Source: JACJYC01 sp964558465 (lineage in GTDB: Bacteria > Bacteroidota > Bacteroidia > Chitinophagales > Saprospiraceae). Taken from it: a DNA stretch of 45,666 bases. Below the pieces are notes generated by a model. That model had not been told where the DNA came from, did not search any database, and worked only from the letters and a program-made list of their open reading frames with translations. The number at the start of each line of letters is the position of its first letter. Within the stretch, counting starts at the first letter, position 1. Both the position numbers and the translations under genes were made by a program. Positions 9,038 to 15,996 of this stretch are shown here, in pieces. The stretch covers positions 1 through 45,666 of the forward strand of contig CAZLEF010000056.1 of the NCBI GenBank assembly GCA_964558465.1. Direction: 5' to 3'.

Positions 9038-10090
9038 TCAAATCCATCTTTTTTTTCTGAAATAAACCAGGAGACCGGCAGCCAAAAGGGTCATAACGAT
9101 CCATAGGACGTGGTAAGCGTACTTCCAGTGCAATTCAGGCATGTTGTCAAAATTCATTCCGTAAACGGCTGCCAGAAAGGAAAGCGGGATAAAAATAGTG
9201 GAAATAATGGTCAGCACTTTCATGATCGCGTTCATCCGGTAACTGATCTCCGAAAGGTAAAGATCGTATAAGCCGTTGAGGATGTCCCGGTAGGTATCGG
9301 AAGTATCCATTACTTGTACAACATGATCGTAAAGATCCCTTAGAAAGAGCATGGTTTCTTTTTGGATCAGCGGGTGGTCGCTTTGAATCATCCGGCTGAT
9401 GGCTTCCCGCAGCGGGGTGATTGCTTTTCTGGTTTTCAACACATTTACCTTCATCATATGGATCTTTTCCCGCGAAGTCAATTGCGCTTCGGAGAGGATT
9501 TCGGCTTCCAACTCCTCAATCACTTCTCCGACCTGGTCCAAAACCACCATATAATGGTCGACTATGGTATCCAGCAAGGTGTATACCAGGTAGTCGCATT
9601 TTTTACTCCGGACCCTGCCCTTTGCTGAATGCAGCCTTTCCCGGATCGGAAGGAACAGGTCGTCCTCATCCTGCTGGAAACTAAACGCCAGGTTTTCCCC
9701 AAGATAAATGGAAACCTGCTCATTGATGATTTTTGAATTGCCGGCATCAAACCGCAGCGCCTCCAGGACGATGAAAAATCCGTTTTCGTATTCTTCAAAT
9801 TTGGGCCTTTGGAAAACATCGAGGATATCTTCCAGAACCAACGGATGAATTTTATAACGGGCGCCCAATTGTTCCACAAGGTTGATATTGTGCAACCCCC
9901 GGACATCATACCAGGCATTCAGGTTGTCCTGTTTGATTTCAGGGACAGAATCCTTGCTCTGCTTCTCAAAGATGGAATTTTCATCGTATTTTATCAAAAC
10001 AACATTGGGTTCGGCCACCTGCTGTTTGCCGGTAAAGACAAGGGTCCCGGGAGGCAGGCCCTTTTTGATCCTGGCGCTTCTTCTTGCCAT
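9038..10090 (-). CDS. corA: CorA-family magnesium/cobalt transporter
   Basis: A 350-residue inner-membrane divalent-cation channel. A large N-terminal cytoplasmic domain contains LGARYKIHPLVLEDILD and the long helix ahead of the pore. Two C-terminal membrane segments follow, the first (about 290-312) ending in the diagnostic YGMNF (GMN 311-313) and the second (about 327-345) ending in the basic tail FRKKRWI. Length and order match the family. The open frame continues upstream into repeat DNA and the N gap, but the ATG at 10090 begins a sensible protein and the upstream residues are repeat-coded, so I start there. Confidence 0.93.
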   Translation of the reverse strand: MARRSARIKKGLPPGTLVFTGKQQVAEPNVVLIKYDENSIFEKQSKDSVPEIKQDNLNAWYDVRGLHNINLVEQLGARYKIHPLVLEDILDVFQRPKFEEYENGFFIVLEALRFDAGNSKIINEQVSIYLGENLAFSFQQDEDDLFLPIRERLHSAKGRVRSKKCDYLVYTLLDTIVDHYMVVLDQVGEVIEELEAEILSEAQLTSREKIHMMKVNVLKTRKAITPLREAISRMIQSDHPLIQKETMLFLRDLYDHVVQVMDTSDTYRDILNGLYDLYLSEISYRMNAIMKVLTIISTIFIPLSFLAAVYGMNFDNMPELHWKYAYHVLWIVMTLLAAGLLVYFRKKRWI

Positions 10091-10119
10091 GTTGTTTCTG
10101 GTAAATTTTCTGCCGGAGG

Positions 10120-10163
10120 GGCCGCGCCCCTCACTAAAGCGTGTCGCCCCGATGGGGCTTCTT
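10120..10163. repeat. REP-like element upstream of corA
   Basis: It contains CCCCTCACTAAAGCG, a spacer, then the hairpin GCCCC-GAT-GGGGC. Read on the other strand this is the same arrangement as the element family in the wza leader near 42.5-42.65 kb (GCCCCAACGGGGC, then TTTAGCGAGGGGC). It lies directly 5' of corA. Confidence 0.75.
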
Positions 10164-10174
10164 CGTGTAAACAG

Positions 10175-10425
10175 CCAACTTCGACTCCGCTCAGNNNNNN
10201 NNNNNNNNNNNNNNNNNNNNNNNNNNNNNNNNNNNNNNNNNNNNNNNNNNNNNNNNNNNNNNNNNNNNNNNNNNNNNNNNNNNNNNNNNNNNNNTTGCCG
10301 GACTGCCAACTTCGACTCCGCTCAGTTGCCGGACTGCCAACTTCGACTCCGCTCAGTTGCCGGACTGCCAACTTCGACTCTGCTCAGTTGCCGGACTGCA
10401 GACTGCAGACTGCCAACTGCCAACT
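10175..10425. repeat. 31-bp tandem repeat carrying CTTCGACTCCGCTCAG, interrupted by the gap
   Basis: At least three full 31-bp units (TTGCCGGACTGCCAA followed by CTTCGACTCCGCTCAG) lie at 10295-10387. The tail of a similar unit ends exactly where the N run begins. A shorter 7-bp pattern ACTGCAG/ACTGCCA follows to about 10425. The core CTTCGACTSCGCTCAG recurs at 15117. No gene is supported between corA and the nuclease gene. Confidence 0.88.
10195..10294. other. Assembly gap of exactly 100 N
   Basis: One hundred undetermined bases, a conventional scaffold-gap length rather than a measured one. The left edge falls at the end of a repeat unit and the right edge at the start of the next, so the true number of 31-bp units is unknown. 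Confidence 0.97.
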
Positions 10426-10431
10426 GCAAAC

Positions 10432-11286
10432 TCACTCCACCGGCCCGTCATCCACCCGGGATTCAACCGCGTCCTGCAGAAAGACCGGCAGGTGGGACAA
10501 CAGATCGAGTCCGGTTTCAGCTTCAATGTCGTCAACGCTAACCCGGTATTGACCCCAGTGTTTTCCGGCGGCAGTGTTCTTGTTTTCCGTCCAGACCGCG
10601 ATTACCCTGGTGTTTTCATCGATCCGGGACAGGTCGTTTTCGCCTTCCGGTATCGCAACCACCACTTTCCAGATGTACCGGGGAACGGTTACCAGCCCGT
10701 CGGCGAGTTTTTCCCGGTAGCCCCTGTCGCCGGTTCCGCCCTGACCGGAATTGCCCATCATGATGTACAATTCATATCCCTCGCGGACAAGGTCCCGGCA
10801 ATAATTTTCCATATCGCTCCAGGGTTCGTTATTGTGTTCAGGCGCCTGGGGGATGATGTTGATCATGAAAAAGGTCGAAGAGTTATCCTCTACGCTGGCC
10901 GTCCGGTCGGCGGACGGACAATTATGGCCCCTCGCAAACCCGTTGGCCCCGAAATCGTAATCGGTTTCCTTGACGGAATACCACCCGGGCGGCAGGTCGT
11001 CGTAGGGCCTGAAGTCGTCCTGCCTGTCGGTGCTCCCCAGCCAATCCGGGCTCAGGTGCCAGGAGACCCAGGAGGGGATGCCCCTTTTGCGGTCATAAGA
11101 AAGCGTATACTGGGGCAAAACGACCAGGTAATTGTTTTCGTCATTCGGGTCGGTGTCCGCATCGCTCGGATTGCCGAGGGCCAGGTGAAGATCGCGCGCA
11201 AAATCCAGTTCAAAGGATTCTTTTTTACAAGCCGGAGAGAGGAGCAGCGCCGCGAAAAGGAGTAATAACATTTTTCCTTTTGACAT
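10432..11286 (-). CDS. DNA/RNA non-specific endonuclease lipoprotein
   Basis: A 284-residue exported lipoprotein nuclease. The lipobox LSPAC places the acylated Cys at residue 20. The nuclease motif reads ARGHNCPSADR, with candidate catalytic His121 in place of the usual DRGH context, followed by the MINIIPQAPEHNNEPW block whose asparagines would bind the metal. This is the NucA/Serratia-type beta-beta-alpha metal nuclease fold, degrading DNA and RNA outside the cytoplasm for nutrient or phosphate gain. The ATG start gives a clean signal sequence. It lies downstream of the response-regulator gene on the same strand, separated by 90 bases with a short repeat. Confidence 0.9.
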   Translation of the reverse strand: MSKGKMLLLLFAALLLSPACKKESFELDFARDLHLALGNPSDADTDPNDENNYLVVLPQYTLSYDRKRGIPSWVSWHLSPDWLGSTDRQDDFRPYDDLPPGWYSVKETDYDFGANGFARGHNCPSADRTASVEDNSSTFFMINIIPQAPEHNNEPWSDMENYCRDLVREGYELYIMMGNSGQGGTGDRGYREKLADGLVTVPRYIWKVVVAIPEGENDLSRIDENTRVIAVWTENKNTAAGKHWGQYRVSVDDIEAETGLDLLSHLPVFLQDAVESRVDDGPVE

Positions 11287-11340
11287 ACAATGGGAATTAA
11301 GTGTTGCGGATGCAATATTAAGAAAAAAAGGCGAGAAAAC

Positions 11341-11374
11341 ATCTCACCCCTCTCACCCTCTCACCCTCTCAAAG
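11341..11374. repeat. TCTCACCC short tandem repeat
   Basis: About four 8-bp units of the TCTCACCC type lie between the nuclease start and the response-regulator stop. The same unit is found at 43446-43492 next to the epimerase-like gene. Confidence 0.85.
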
Positions 11375-11378
11375 TATC

Positions 11379-12074
11379 CTACGGCACGTTAAAGATAAAA
11401 CCGACCTTAAAGACGTTGTCGATGCGGACAGCAGGATCGTCTTTCAGCCGTTTTCGCAGGCGGGAGATAAACACATCGAAGCTGCGCCCCAGGAAATAGT
11501 CGCATTTGCCGTAGATCTTGCGGACGGCCTCTTCACGGCGCAAAATAGCGTTGCGATGCTGGTATAAAAGCCAGAGCACCTGGCTTTCTTTTTCGGTCAG
11601 ACGGGCGATTTCACCGTTGTACAGGAGTTCCTGCCGGGAAAAATCGAAAGAATACCCGCCGATGCGGATATGACCGGGCTCAGGAACGGGTATGGAGTCG
11701 GTTTTGCGGCGAAGGATCACGTTTACCTTACACAAAAGTTCATCCTCGTCAAAGGGTTTGGTCAGGTAATCCTCGGCGCCCAGTTCATAACCCTTCAGTT
11801 TGTCTTCTTTCATCAGGCGGGCCGTCAGGAAAATGAACGGCAAACCGGGGTAGACTTCCCGGATGTTCCGGGCCAGGCTGAATCCGTCCATACCCGGCAT
11901 CATCACATCGAGGATGCAAAGGTCAAAAGACTGGCGTTTCAACTGCCGGAGTCCGGCCAGGGCTTCCTGCCGCCAGGCAACCTGATAACCCTCCGACTCC
12001 AGAAAATCCATCAGCAACATGCCCAGGTTCATGTCATCTTCGACGAGCAGGATCTGTTTATTTTCGGCTGTCAT
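11379..12074 (-). CDS. OmpR/PhoB-family response regulator
   Basis: A 231-residue two-component regulator. The receiver domain (about 5-120) has the acidic pair VEDD (13-14), phospho-acceptor Asp56 in LDVMMPGMDG, Thr84 in FLTA and Lys106 in LTKPF. A winged-helix DNA-binding domain follows (about 130-231), with RQELLYNGEIARLTEKE and a C-terminal hairpin VDNVFKVGFIF. It starts 12 bases after the histidine kinase stop, so kinase and regulator form an operon with the kinase first. The likely target is the divergent promoter ahead of the Cys-rich secreted protein, where 11-bp-spaced TTAACA boxes are found. Confidence 0.93.
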   Translation of the reverse strand: MTAENKQILLVEDDMNLGMLLMDFLESEGYQVAWRQEALAGLRQLKRQSFDLCILDVMMPGMDGFSLARNIREVYPGLPFIFLTARLMKEDKLKGYELGAEDYLTKPFDEDELLCKVNVILRRKTDSIPVPEPGHIRIGGYSFDFSRQELLYNGEIARLTEKESQVLWLLYQHRNAILRREEAVRKIYGKCDYFLGRSFDVFISRLRKRLKDDPAVRIDNVFKVGFIFNVP

Positions 12075-12086
12075 GGTTTTTTGCGG

Positions 12087-13361
12087 TTAGTTCGGGAAAA
12101 ACAGTTCGAAATGAGCGCCATTGCCTTTTTCACTTTTCAGGCGGATATGGCCGAGGTGCATTTCCACGATCTTTTTGGCGTAGGCGAGGCCGAGGCCAAA
12201 ACCTTTCTGGTCGTCGGCGCAGCGGTAATATTTGTGAAAGATCCGCTCGCGTTCTTTTTCAGAGAGGCCTACGCCGTTGTCCTCGAAACAAACCTTGCAA
12301 CCTTCCCCGGATTGTTCGATCCCGATATGGATCTCGGTGTTGGACGGATTGTATTTCAGGGCATTATCCAGCAGGTTCCGGAATACGTTGGCCAGGTGAA
12401 ACTGGTCGCCCAGAATGGGATAAGCCGGCGAGGATCCGGTGAGGTTGATCCGGGCGTTTTTTTCCCGGATCTGGAGTTGCATATTGTTGATGACGTCTCC
12501 GACGAGGTTTTTGAGGTCCAGCGGGGTTTTCTTGAGTTGGTAATCCCCTTTTTCCAGGGTGGCGAGGTGCAGAACGCTTTCGACCTGGGTCATCAGCTGG
12601 TTGCATTCTTTCTGGATGATCTCCAGGTATTGGTTATCCTTTAATTCTTTGTTTTTACGGGAAAGCAAGCCGCTGGCCAGGCGGATATTGGTCAGCGGGG
12701 TCCGGAATTCGTGGGTCATATGGTTGAAAAAATCCCGGTTGAGGTCGCTCATTTTTTTTTGCCGGACGAGGTAGTAGGAGGCCAGGCTGAAAACGCCGCA
12801 GATAAACAACAGGATGGCGACAGAGGCGCCGGCCATCCAGTCCATTTGCCGGAGGAAATAACCCGTTTTGCCCTTGAATTCCAGTTGGAGCATATGGGTG
12901 TCGTTTTTAAGGATCGGGTTGAGGGAGCAGGAATAGGGTGGGGCGGTTCCCGCTTCGCCGGTATGGTCGCGTGGTTTGATCACGGCTTTGTACGGCAGGT
13001 CGATCTGGTAAAACCGGAGGGCCTGATCCAGGGTCCGGTCCATTTCCGGCAACGCCAGAAAATAGTCGAGGGATTGGGCGCACATGTTTCCATTGGACTC
13101 CTGGGCGCAGCAGGCGGATCGGATCTGGTTGGAACAAACCTGGTTTTCAGCCATTTTTTCCACGCTGCTGCAAAGGGCCATATTGACCCGGTTGTTGAAT
13201 TGTTCGTTCAGCAGCCGCCGGGAATGGTTGATCCAACTGGCCTGAAATACGATCAGGGCCAGCATGCCCAGTGCGCAGGCCGCGATCAGCAGCGGGATCT
13301 GCCGGCTTTTAATGAATTGGACAAAAGAATCGGGGTCTTTCATACGGGAAGTATTTACCAT
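12087..13361 (-). CDS. Sensor histidine kinase with cysteine-rich periplasmic domain
   Basis: About 424 residues with two membrane segments (IPLLIAACALGMLALIVF near residue 25-45 and AGASVAILLFICGVFSLA near 180-200). Between them is a periplasmic sensor holding six cysteines, including an adjacent pair in SACCAQE. The cytoplasmic part has HisKA (NHMTHEFRTPL, phospho-His in THEFR) and a complete HATPase (NLLDNALKY, EDNGVGL, GFGLGLAYAKK). It is co-transcribed with the regulator and divergent from a Cys-rich secreted protein. Metal or redox sensing is my inference from the cysteines. ATG at 13361 is chosen; ATG at 13343 is also possible. Confidence 0.92.
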   Translation of the reverse strand: MVNTSRMKDPDSFVQFIKSRQIPLLIAACALGMLALIVFQASWINHSRRLLNEQFNNRVNMALCSSVEKMAENQVCSNQIRSACCAQESNGNMCAQSLDYFLALPEMDRTLDQALRFYQIDLPYKAVIKPRDHTGEAGTAPPYSCSLNPILKNDTHMLQLEFKGKTGYFLRQMDWMAGASVAILLFICGVFSLASYYLVRQKKMSDLNRDFFNHMTHEFRTPLTNIRLASGLLSRKNKELKDNQYLEIIQKECNQLMTQVESVLHLATLEKGDYQLKKTPLDLKNLVGDVINNMQLQIREKNARINLTGSSPAYPILGDQFHLANVFRNLLDNALKYNPSNTEIHIGIEQSGEGCKVCFEDNGVGLSEKERERIFHKYYRCADDQKGFGLGLAYAKKIVEMHLGHIRLKSEKGNGAHFELFFPN

Positions 13362-13409
13362 TGAATCCGGATACAAAATAACGCATTTGAAACGGCCCGG
13401 CAGAACAGA

Positions 13410-13437
13410 TTAACAGCTCTTTAACAAGTGGCTAACA
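13410..13437 (+). promoter_or_regulatory. Three TTAACA-type boxes at 11-bp spacing (candidate OmpR-family operator)
   Basis: TTAACA, five bases, TTAACA, five bases, CTAACA form direct repeats with an 11-bp period. Such spacing is the classic layout for PhoB/PhoP/OmpR-type regulators, and TTAACA resembles the known PhoP box of Bacillus subtilis. It lies between the histidine kinase and the divergent Cys-rich gene, upstream of a TACTTTTG element. Binding by the neighbouring regulator is inference. Confidence 0.6.
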
Positions 13438-13452
13438 CCTGAAAAACAGGTG
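13436..13452. promoter_or_regulatory. Palindrome CACCTG-AAAAA-CAGGTG
   Basis: A perfect 6-bp inverted repeat with a five-A loop overlaps the last TTAACA-type box and lies 17 bases before the TACTTTTG element, in the position of the -33 region. It could be a second operator or part of the regulator site. Confidence 0.45.
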
Positions 13453-13469
13453 ATTTGACCGGGAAGGCC

Positions 13470-13477
13470 TACTTTTG
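13470..13477 (+). promoter_or_regulatory. Bacteroidota-type -7 element TACTTTTG
   Basis: An exact match to the TAnnTTTG consensus used by the Bacteroidota primary sigma factor, 72 bases before the ATG of the Cys-rich gene. No TTTG is present at the usual -33 distance (one lies only 12 bases upstream), which fits an activator-dependent promoter. Confidence 0.6.
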
Positions 13478-13549
13478 TACCCGTTAGCTGACAGCAGCTG
13501 ATCCGCCAGCCCGGCGGTTCCGGGTGAAATTAAAAACCTGATAGCAAAG

Positions 13550-13969
13550 ATGAAAAAGTTGATTTTCTTGTCCGTACTCTTTTTGAGCGTTTCCGCCCTG
13601 TCTACCGTCAACGCCCAGTCGGCTTGCCAACCCAACCCGCAATGCCAGGCGGTTTGCGCCGCAAAAAAAGCAAGCTCGGCGTCAACCGGGGCCAACGCTG
13701 AGGTGAAGACCGTTGCTGTCGCCGCCGCTCCGACCTCCAATGCTGTTATGGAAGTCAAATCCTGCAATGCCAAAGCCGGCGAAGGCGCGGCATCCACCGT
13801 TCAGGCAGTTAATTTCCTGAATCCGGCCACAACTGCCCTGAAAAACTGCAACCCGGCTGATTGTGATCCGTCCAAGTGCGATCCGTCTAAATGTGATCTG
13901 TCAAAATGCGACCCGTCCAAATGCAAATCCGCAAACGGCGCAGCCAAGAAAGCTGATTCGAGCTTGTAA
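13550..13969 (+). CDS. Secreted cysteine-rich protein with CX4C (CDPSK) repeats
   Basis: A 139-residue exported protein. The signal peptide covers about residues 1-22 (ending VNAQ before SAC). The mature part has ten cysteines: three near the N-terminus (ACQPNPQCQAVC), one in the Ala-rich centre, and six in a C-terminal run of five-residue units of the form C-DPSK at about 104-129. Such regular CX4C spacing suggests metal binding or disulphide cross-linking, but I know of no proven family function. It is divergent from a kinase/regulator pair whose sensor is itself Cys-rich, so it is probably that system's output. The repeat codes are nearly identical, so unit number may vary between strains. 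Confidence 0.8.
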   Translation: MKKLIFLSVLFLSVSALSTVNAQSACQPNPQCQAVCAAKKASSASTGANAEVKTVAVAAAPTSNAVMEVKSCNAKAGEGAASTVQAVNFLNPATTALKNCNPADCDPSKCDPSKCDLSKCDPSKCKSANGAAKKADSSL

Positions 13970-13994
13970 GTTTTCAGCCCACCTGTTTCAGCCG

Positions 13995-14051
13995 GCCGCG
14001 GATTTAGCGGATTAATCGGATAAAATCCGTTCAATTCGTTTGATCCGCGGC
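13995..14051. terminator. Nested hairpin GCCGCGGAT...ATCCGCGGC
   Basis: Perfect 9-bp outer arms GCCGCGGAT and ATCCGCGGC enclose a smaller CGGAT/ATCCG hairpin. It starts 26 bases after the Cys-rich gene stop. It may terminate that transcript; it also looks like the CCGCGGATT palindromes dispersed in many Bacteroidota genomes. Confidence 0.5.
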
Positions 14052-14111
14052 TAAAAATTAATTTAACCTGTGCGATTTTAAACCGAAAACACCTTCCGGC
14101 GTTATTAGGTT

Positions 14112-14234
14112 ATGTCTGGCGAAAAATTCAAAACCTGGCTTAAAAAACTCGGCGTTGCCGGCTTCCTTTTCTTTCTGATCAAAGGCCTGGTCTGGCTGGC
14201 TATTTTTGCGGGCGTGGGCAAATGTGTGCTTTAG
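14112..14234 (+). CDS. 40-residue single-span membrane peptide
   Basis: ATG to TAG encodes a 40-residue peptide. It has a basic, amphipathic N-terminus (MSGEKFKTWLKKLG), a hydrophobic span of about 20 residues starting VAGFLFFLIKGLVWLAIFAG, and an end in VGKCVL with one Cys. Charge distribution suggests the N-terminus stays in the cytoplasm. Similar short K-rich, one-span proteins with an FFLIKGL-like core occur in other Bacteroidota as hypothetical proteins (from memory). It lies 140 bases after the Cys-rich gene on the same strand. The codon pattern looks natural, but no homology check was possible. Confidence 0.55.
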   Translation: MSGEKFKTWLKKLGVAGFLFFLIKGLVWLAIFAGVGKCVL

Positions 14235-14296
14235 AGGTGATTGGTTTCGTGGATAAATGGTTTCACAGTTAACGATGCGAATCAATTGATGATGAT

Positions 14297-14395
14297 GGTT
14301 CATTATCGTTCATGATTGTTTATTATTGTTGAGAACTGCGCACCATTACGGAACCACAATGAACAACAATAAACCAAAATAAACTGCATTGAACC
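14297..14395. repeat. Inverted arms of 10-bp GTTCATTATK-type units
   Basis: The left arm (14297-14330) is three degenerate 10-bp units of the type GTTCATTATC, GTTCATGATT and GTTTATTATT. The right arm (14351-14395) is the same unit type in reverse complement. The arms could form one long imperfect stem. A second copy of this design is at 20933-21046. No gene is seen between the 40-residue peptide and the next minus-strand gene. Confidence 0.75.
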
Positions 14396-14458
14396 CTTGA
14401 TTCGCATTAACCATAACCATGAAACAATGCAACACGCCAACACTATAATCAGGCAATA

Positions 14459-15055
14459 TCACCCCTCCAACGCCAGCATCCCGTACAATTCCATTCCTTT
14501 TTTGTAAAACGATTTGATCTGACCCTCACTCAGCAGGGTTTCGCTTTTATAAAAAATCATGAAATAATTCTGGCCTTCGAGGCACCAGTCTTTTTCCACC
14601 GTAAAATAATGTAAGACCTGATCATTCATGGCATAGCGGACGGCTTCCTCGTCTTTCCCCTTGAGGTGGTATTGTTTGGAAAATTCGGGAAAAGCGGCAA
14701 AGTCGATGTCTTTGAAGCCCAGCCAGTCACCGATCTTGTGGAAAAAATTTTCGGGTTTCATCCAGAATTCCGGCAGGCCCAGCTTTTTGGAATCCAGGAA
14801 AAATACGGTTTGATGGTAAGTATGCGAAGACTTGCCGGTGCTGATGGTGTATTGGTAATCGAAGATATAGGTTTTGGATTCCATCAGGTCGTCCTCTTTC
14901 TGGAGCAGGTTGGTGATCCTTTGGCCGCTGCCTTGCCTGAAAAGCTTGAAATCCAGTAATAAACGGCGCAAACCCCATTCGTCTTTGGGGCTGAATTCCA
15001 TGCCGAGCTCAAAGGCGACTCGCTCCATATTGGCCGTGCGGGATTTCGAAGACAT
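14459..15055 (-). CDS. Hypothetical protein
   Basis: A 198-residue soluble protein that I do not recognise with confidence. It has a charged N-terminal third, a segment IFDYQYTISTGKSSHTYHQT followed by VFFLDSKKLGLPEF (a pattern seen in DUF3137-like proteins, only a weak resemblance), and several Trp/Phe-rich stretches. No membrane span or catalytic signature is seen. The ATG at 15055 is preferred because the open frame above it translates a dispersed repeat (CTTCGACTGCGCTCAG). It is downstream of the Uma2-type gene on the same strand. Confidence 0.6.
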   Translation of the reverse strand: MSSKSRTANMERVAFELGMEFSPKDEWGLRRLLLDFKLFRQGSGQRITNLLQKEDDLMESKTYIFDYQYTISTGKSSHTYHQTVFFLDSKKLGLPEFWMKPENFFHKIGDWLGFKDIDFAAFPEFSKQYHLKGKDEEAVRYAMNDQVLHYFTVEKDWCLEGQNYFMIFYKSETLLSEGQIKSFYKKGMELYGMLALEG

Positions 15056-15116
15056 GATCTTGGATTTTGGGGGGGAAGATAGGGAAAATTTTGGAGTGTA
15101 GGGGAGAGGGGCAATG

Positions 15117-15132
15117 CTTCGACTGCGCTCAG
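15117..15132. repeat. Dispersed repeat CTTCGACTGCGCTCAG
   Basis: A 16-bp element with one change from the core of the 31-bp tandem units at the first gap. A fragment (CTGCGCTCAG) also occurs near 15968. Such CTTCGACTGCGCTCAG motifs recur across Bacteroidota genomes. Confidence 0.7.
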
Positions 15133-15138
15133 TATGGG

Positions 15139-15726
15139 TCACCCGGCAGCTTCCAGGATCCGGGAGATGGAACAAGGATGATGATGAATTTCGATGGGGT
15201 CGCCCCAGTTGACGGTGAGCCAGGGAGCGTTTGGGCGTGCAACCATCACTTTTTGGGTAGGCGTGAAAAGCCAGACTACCTGTTCAACGCCGAAATCGAG
15301 CAGTTTCTGGGTTTTTTCGTGGATGTAATCGATGTCTTTCAAAGATTCCGGATCGGCTTTGGTATCAATTTCGATAACCACCTTGGGGGATGTTTCAATA
15401 TACCTGTTCCGGGCTTTTTTAAGGGAAAGCGCCTCGCGCGGGTAAAATGCCAGATCTGTTGACAGGTTTGAATTGGGGCCGATATGCAGACCTGTTTCTC
15501 CTGAAATGATCCAAAGTGATTTACCAAACAGATCTTTAAAATAATCGCTGAGCAAATTCAAAATGAGCGCTTGCAAATCACCATAACCCATGATTTCATC
15601 CGGCTTTAGTTCATTTTCCAATACTTTTCTGAAACCCCGGTAATAAACGGGTTTACCGTTGATTGTTTCATAAATCAAAAATGAGGGAATGCCTTGTCCT
15701 TGTATTTCCTGTACTGCGGATTGCAT
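15139..15726 (-). CDS. Uma2/DUF820-family PD-(D/E)XK nuclease-like protein
   Basis: A 195-residue protein of the Uma2 (DUF820) family, a restriction-endonuclease-like fold whose biological role is unsettled. Visible marks are the N-terminal YYRGFRKV region, STDLAFYPRE with the conserved Asp, and PKVVIEIDTKAD with Glu and an Asp/Lys context, followed by a C-terminal VVWLFTPTQKVMVARPN strand pair. These match the D...E-x-D/K core of PD-(D/E)XK nucleases. It is an orphan gene flanked upstream by three GCGGCAACT palindromes. Paralogues are typically numerous in a genome. Confidence 0.82.
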   Translation of the reverse strand: MQSAVQEIQGQGIPSFLIYETINGKPVYYRGFRKVLENELKPDEIMGYGDLQALILNLLSDYFKDLFGKSLWIISGETGLHIGPNSNLSTDLAFYPREALSLKKARNRYIETSPKVVIEIDTKADPESLKDIDYIHEKTQKLLDFGVEQVVWLFTPTQKVMVARPNAPWLTVNWGDPIEIHHHPCSISRILEAAG

Positions 15727-15796
15727 ATTGAATGCTGAAATTTATGGCAATTTACTGCAAATCGGACACACTTCAAAATCTGGGTTTAAAAAGGGA

Positions 15797-15835
15797 TGCA
15801 CTGAAGCGGCAACTGCAAGTTGCCGCTTCAGTGCA
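15797..15835. repeat. GCGGCAACT palindrome, copy 1
   Basis: A perfect inverted repeat: an 18-bp arm starting TGCACTGAAGCGGCAACT, a GCA loop and the exact complement arm. It lies in the gap upstream of the Uma2-type gene. Confidence 0.92.
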
Positions 15836-15845
15836 GGTGCGTGTT

Positions 15846-15876
15846 TTCAGGCGGCAACTTTCAGTTGCCTCCTGAA
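15846..15876. repeat. GCGGCAACT palindrome, copy 2
   Basis: 14-bp arms around a TTC loop with one mismatch (GCCGCC versus GCCTCC). It has the same GGCAACT/AGTTGCC core as its neighbours but different outer arms. Confidence 0.88.
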
Positions 15877-15935
15877 TTAAAAGGTTGTCACTATGCCGGT
15901 TTTTGCAGATGAAAGGGGGCAGGAGGCGGGGCGAA

Positions 15936-15966
15936 CTTAAGCGGCAACTGCAAGTTGCCGCTTAAG
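15936..15966. repeat. GCGGCAACT palindrome, copy 3
   Basis: Perfect 14-bp arms starting CTTAAGCGGCAACT around a GCA loop. A fourth, decayed half (AAGCGGCAAC) follows at about 15981 and runs up to the stop of the sugar transferase gene. No gene is seen between 15727 and 15996. Confidence 0.9.
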
Positions 15967-15996
15967 GCTGCGCTCAGCATAAGCGGCAACCTACGC

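Noticed and set aside
14459..15175. Longer version of the hypothetical protein starting at 15175
   Set aside because: The extra 40 residues contain the translated dispersed repeat CTTCGACTGCGCTCAG (THTERSRS), so the ATG at 15055 is the better start.
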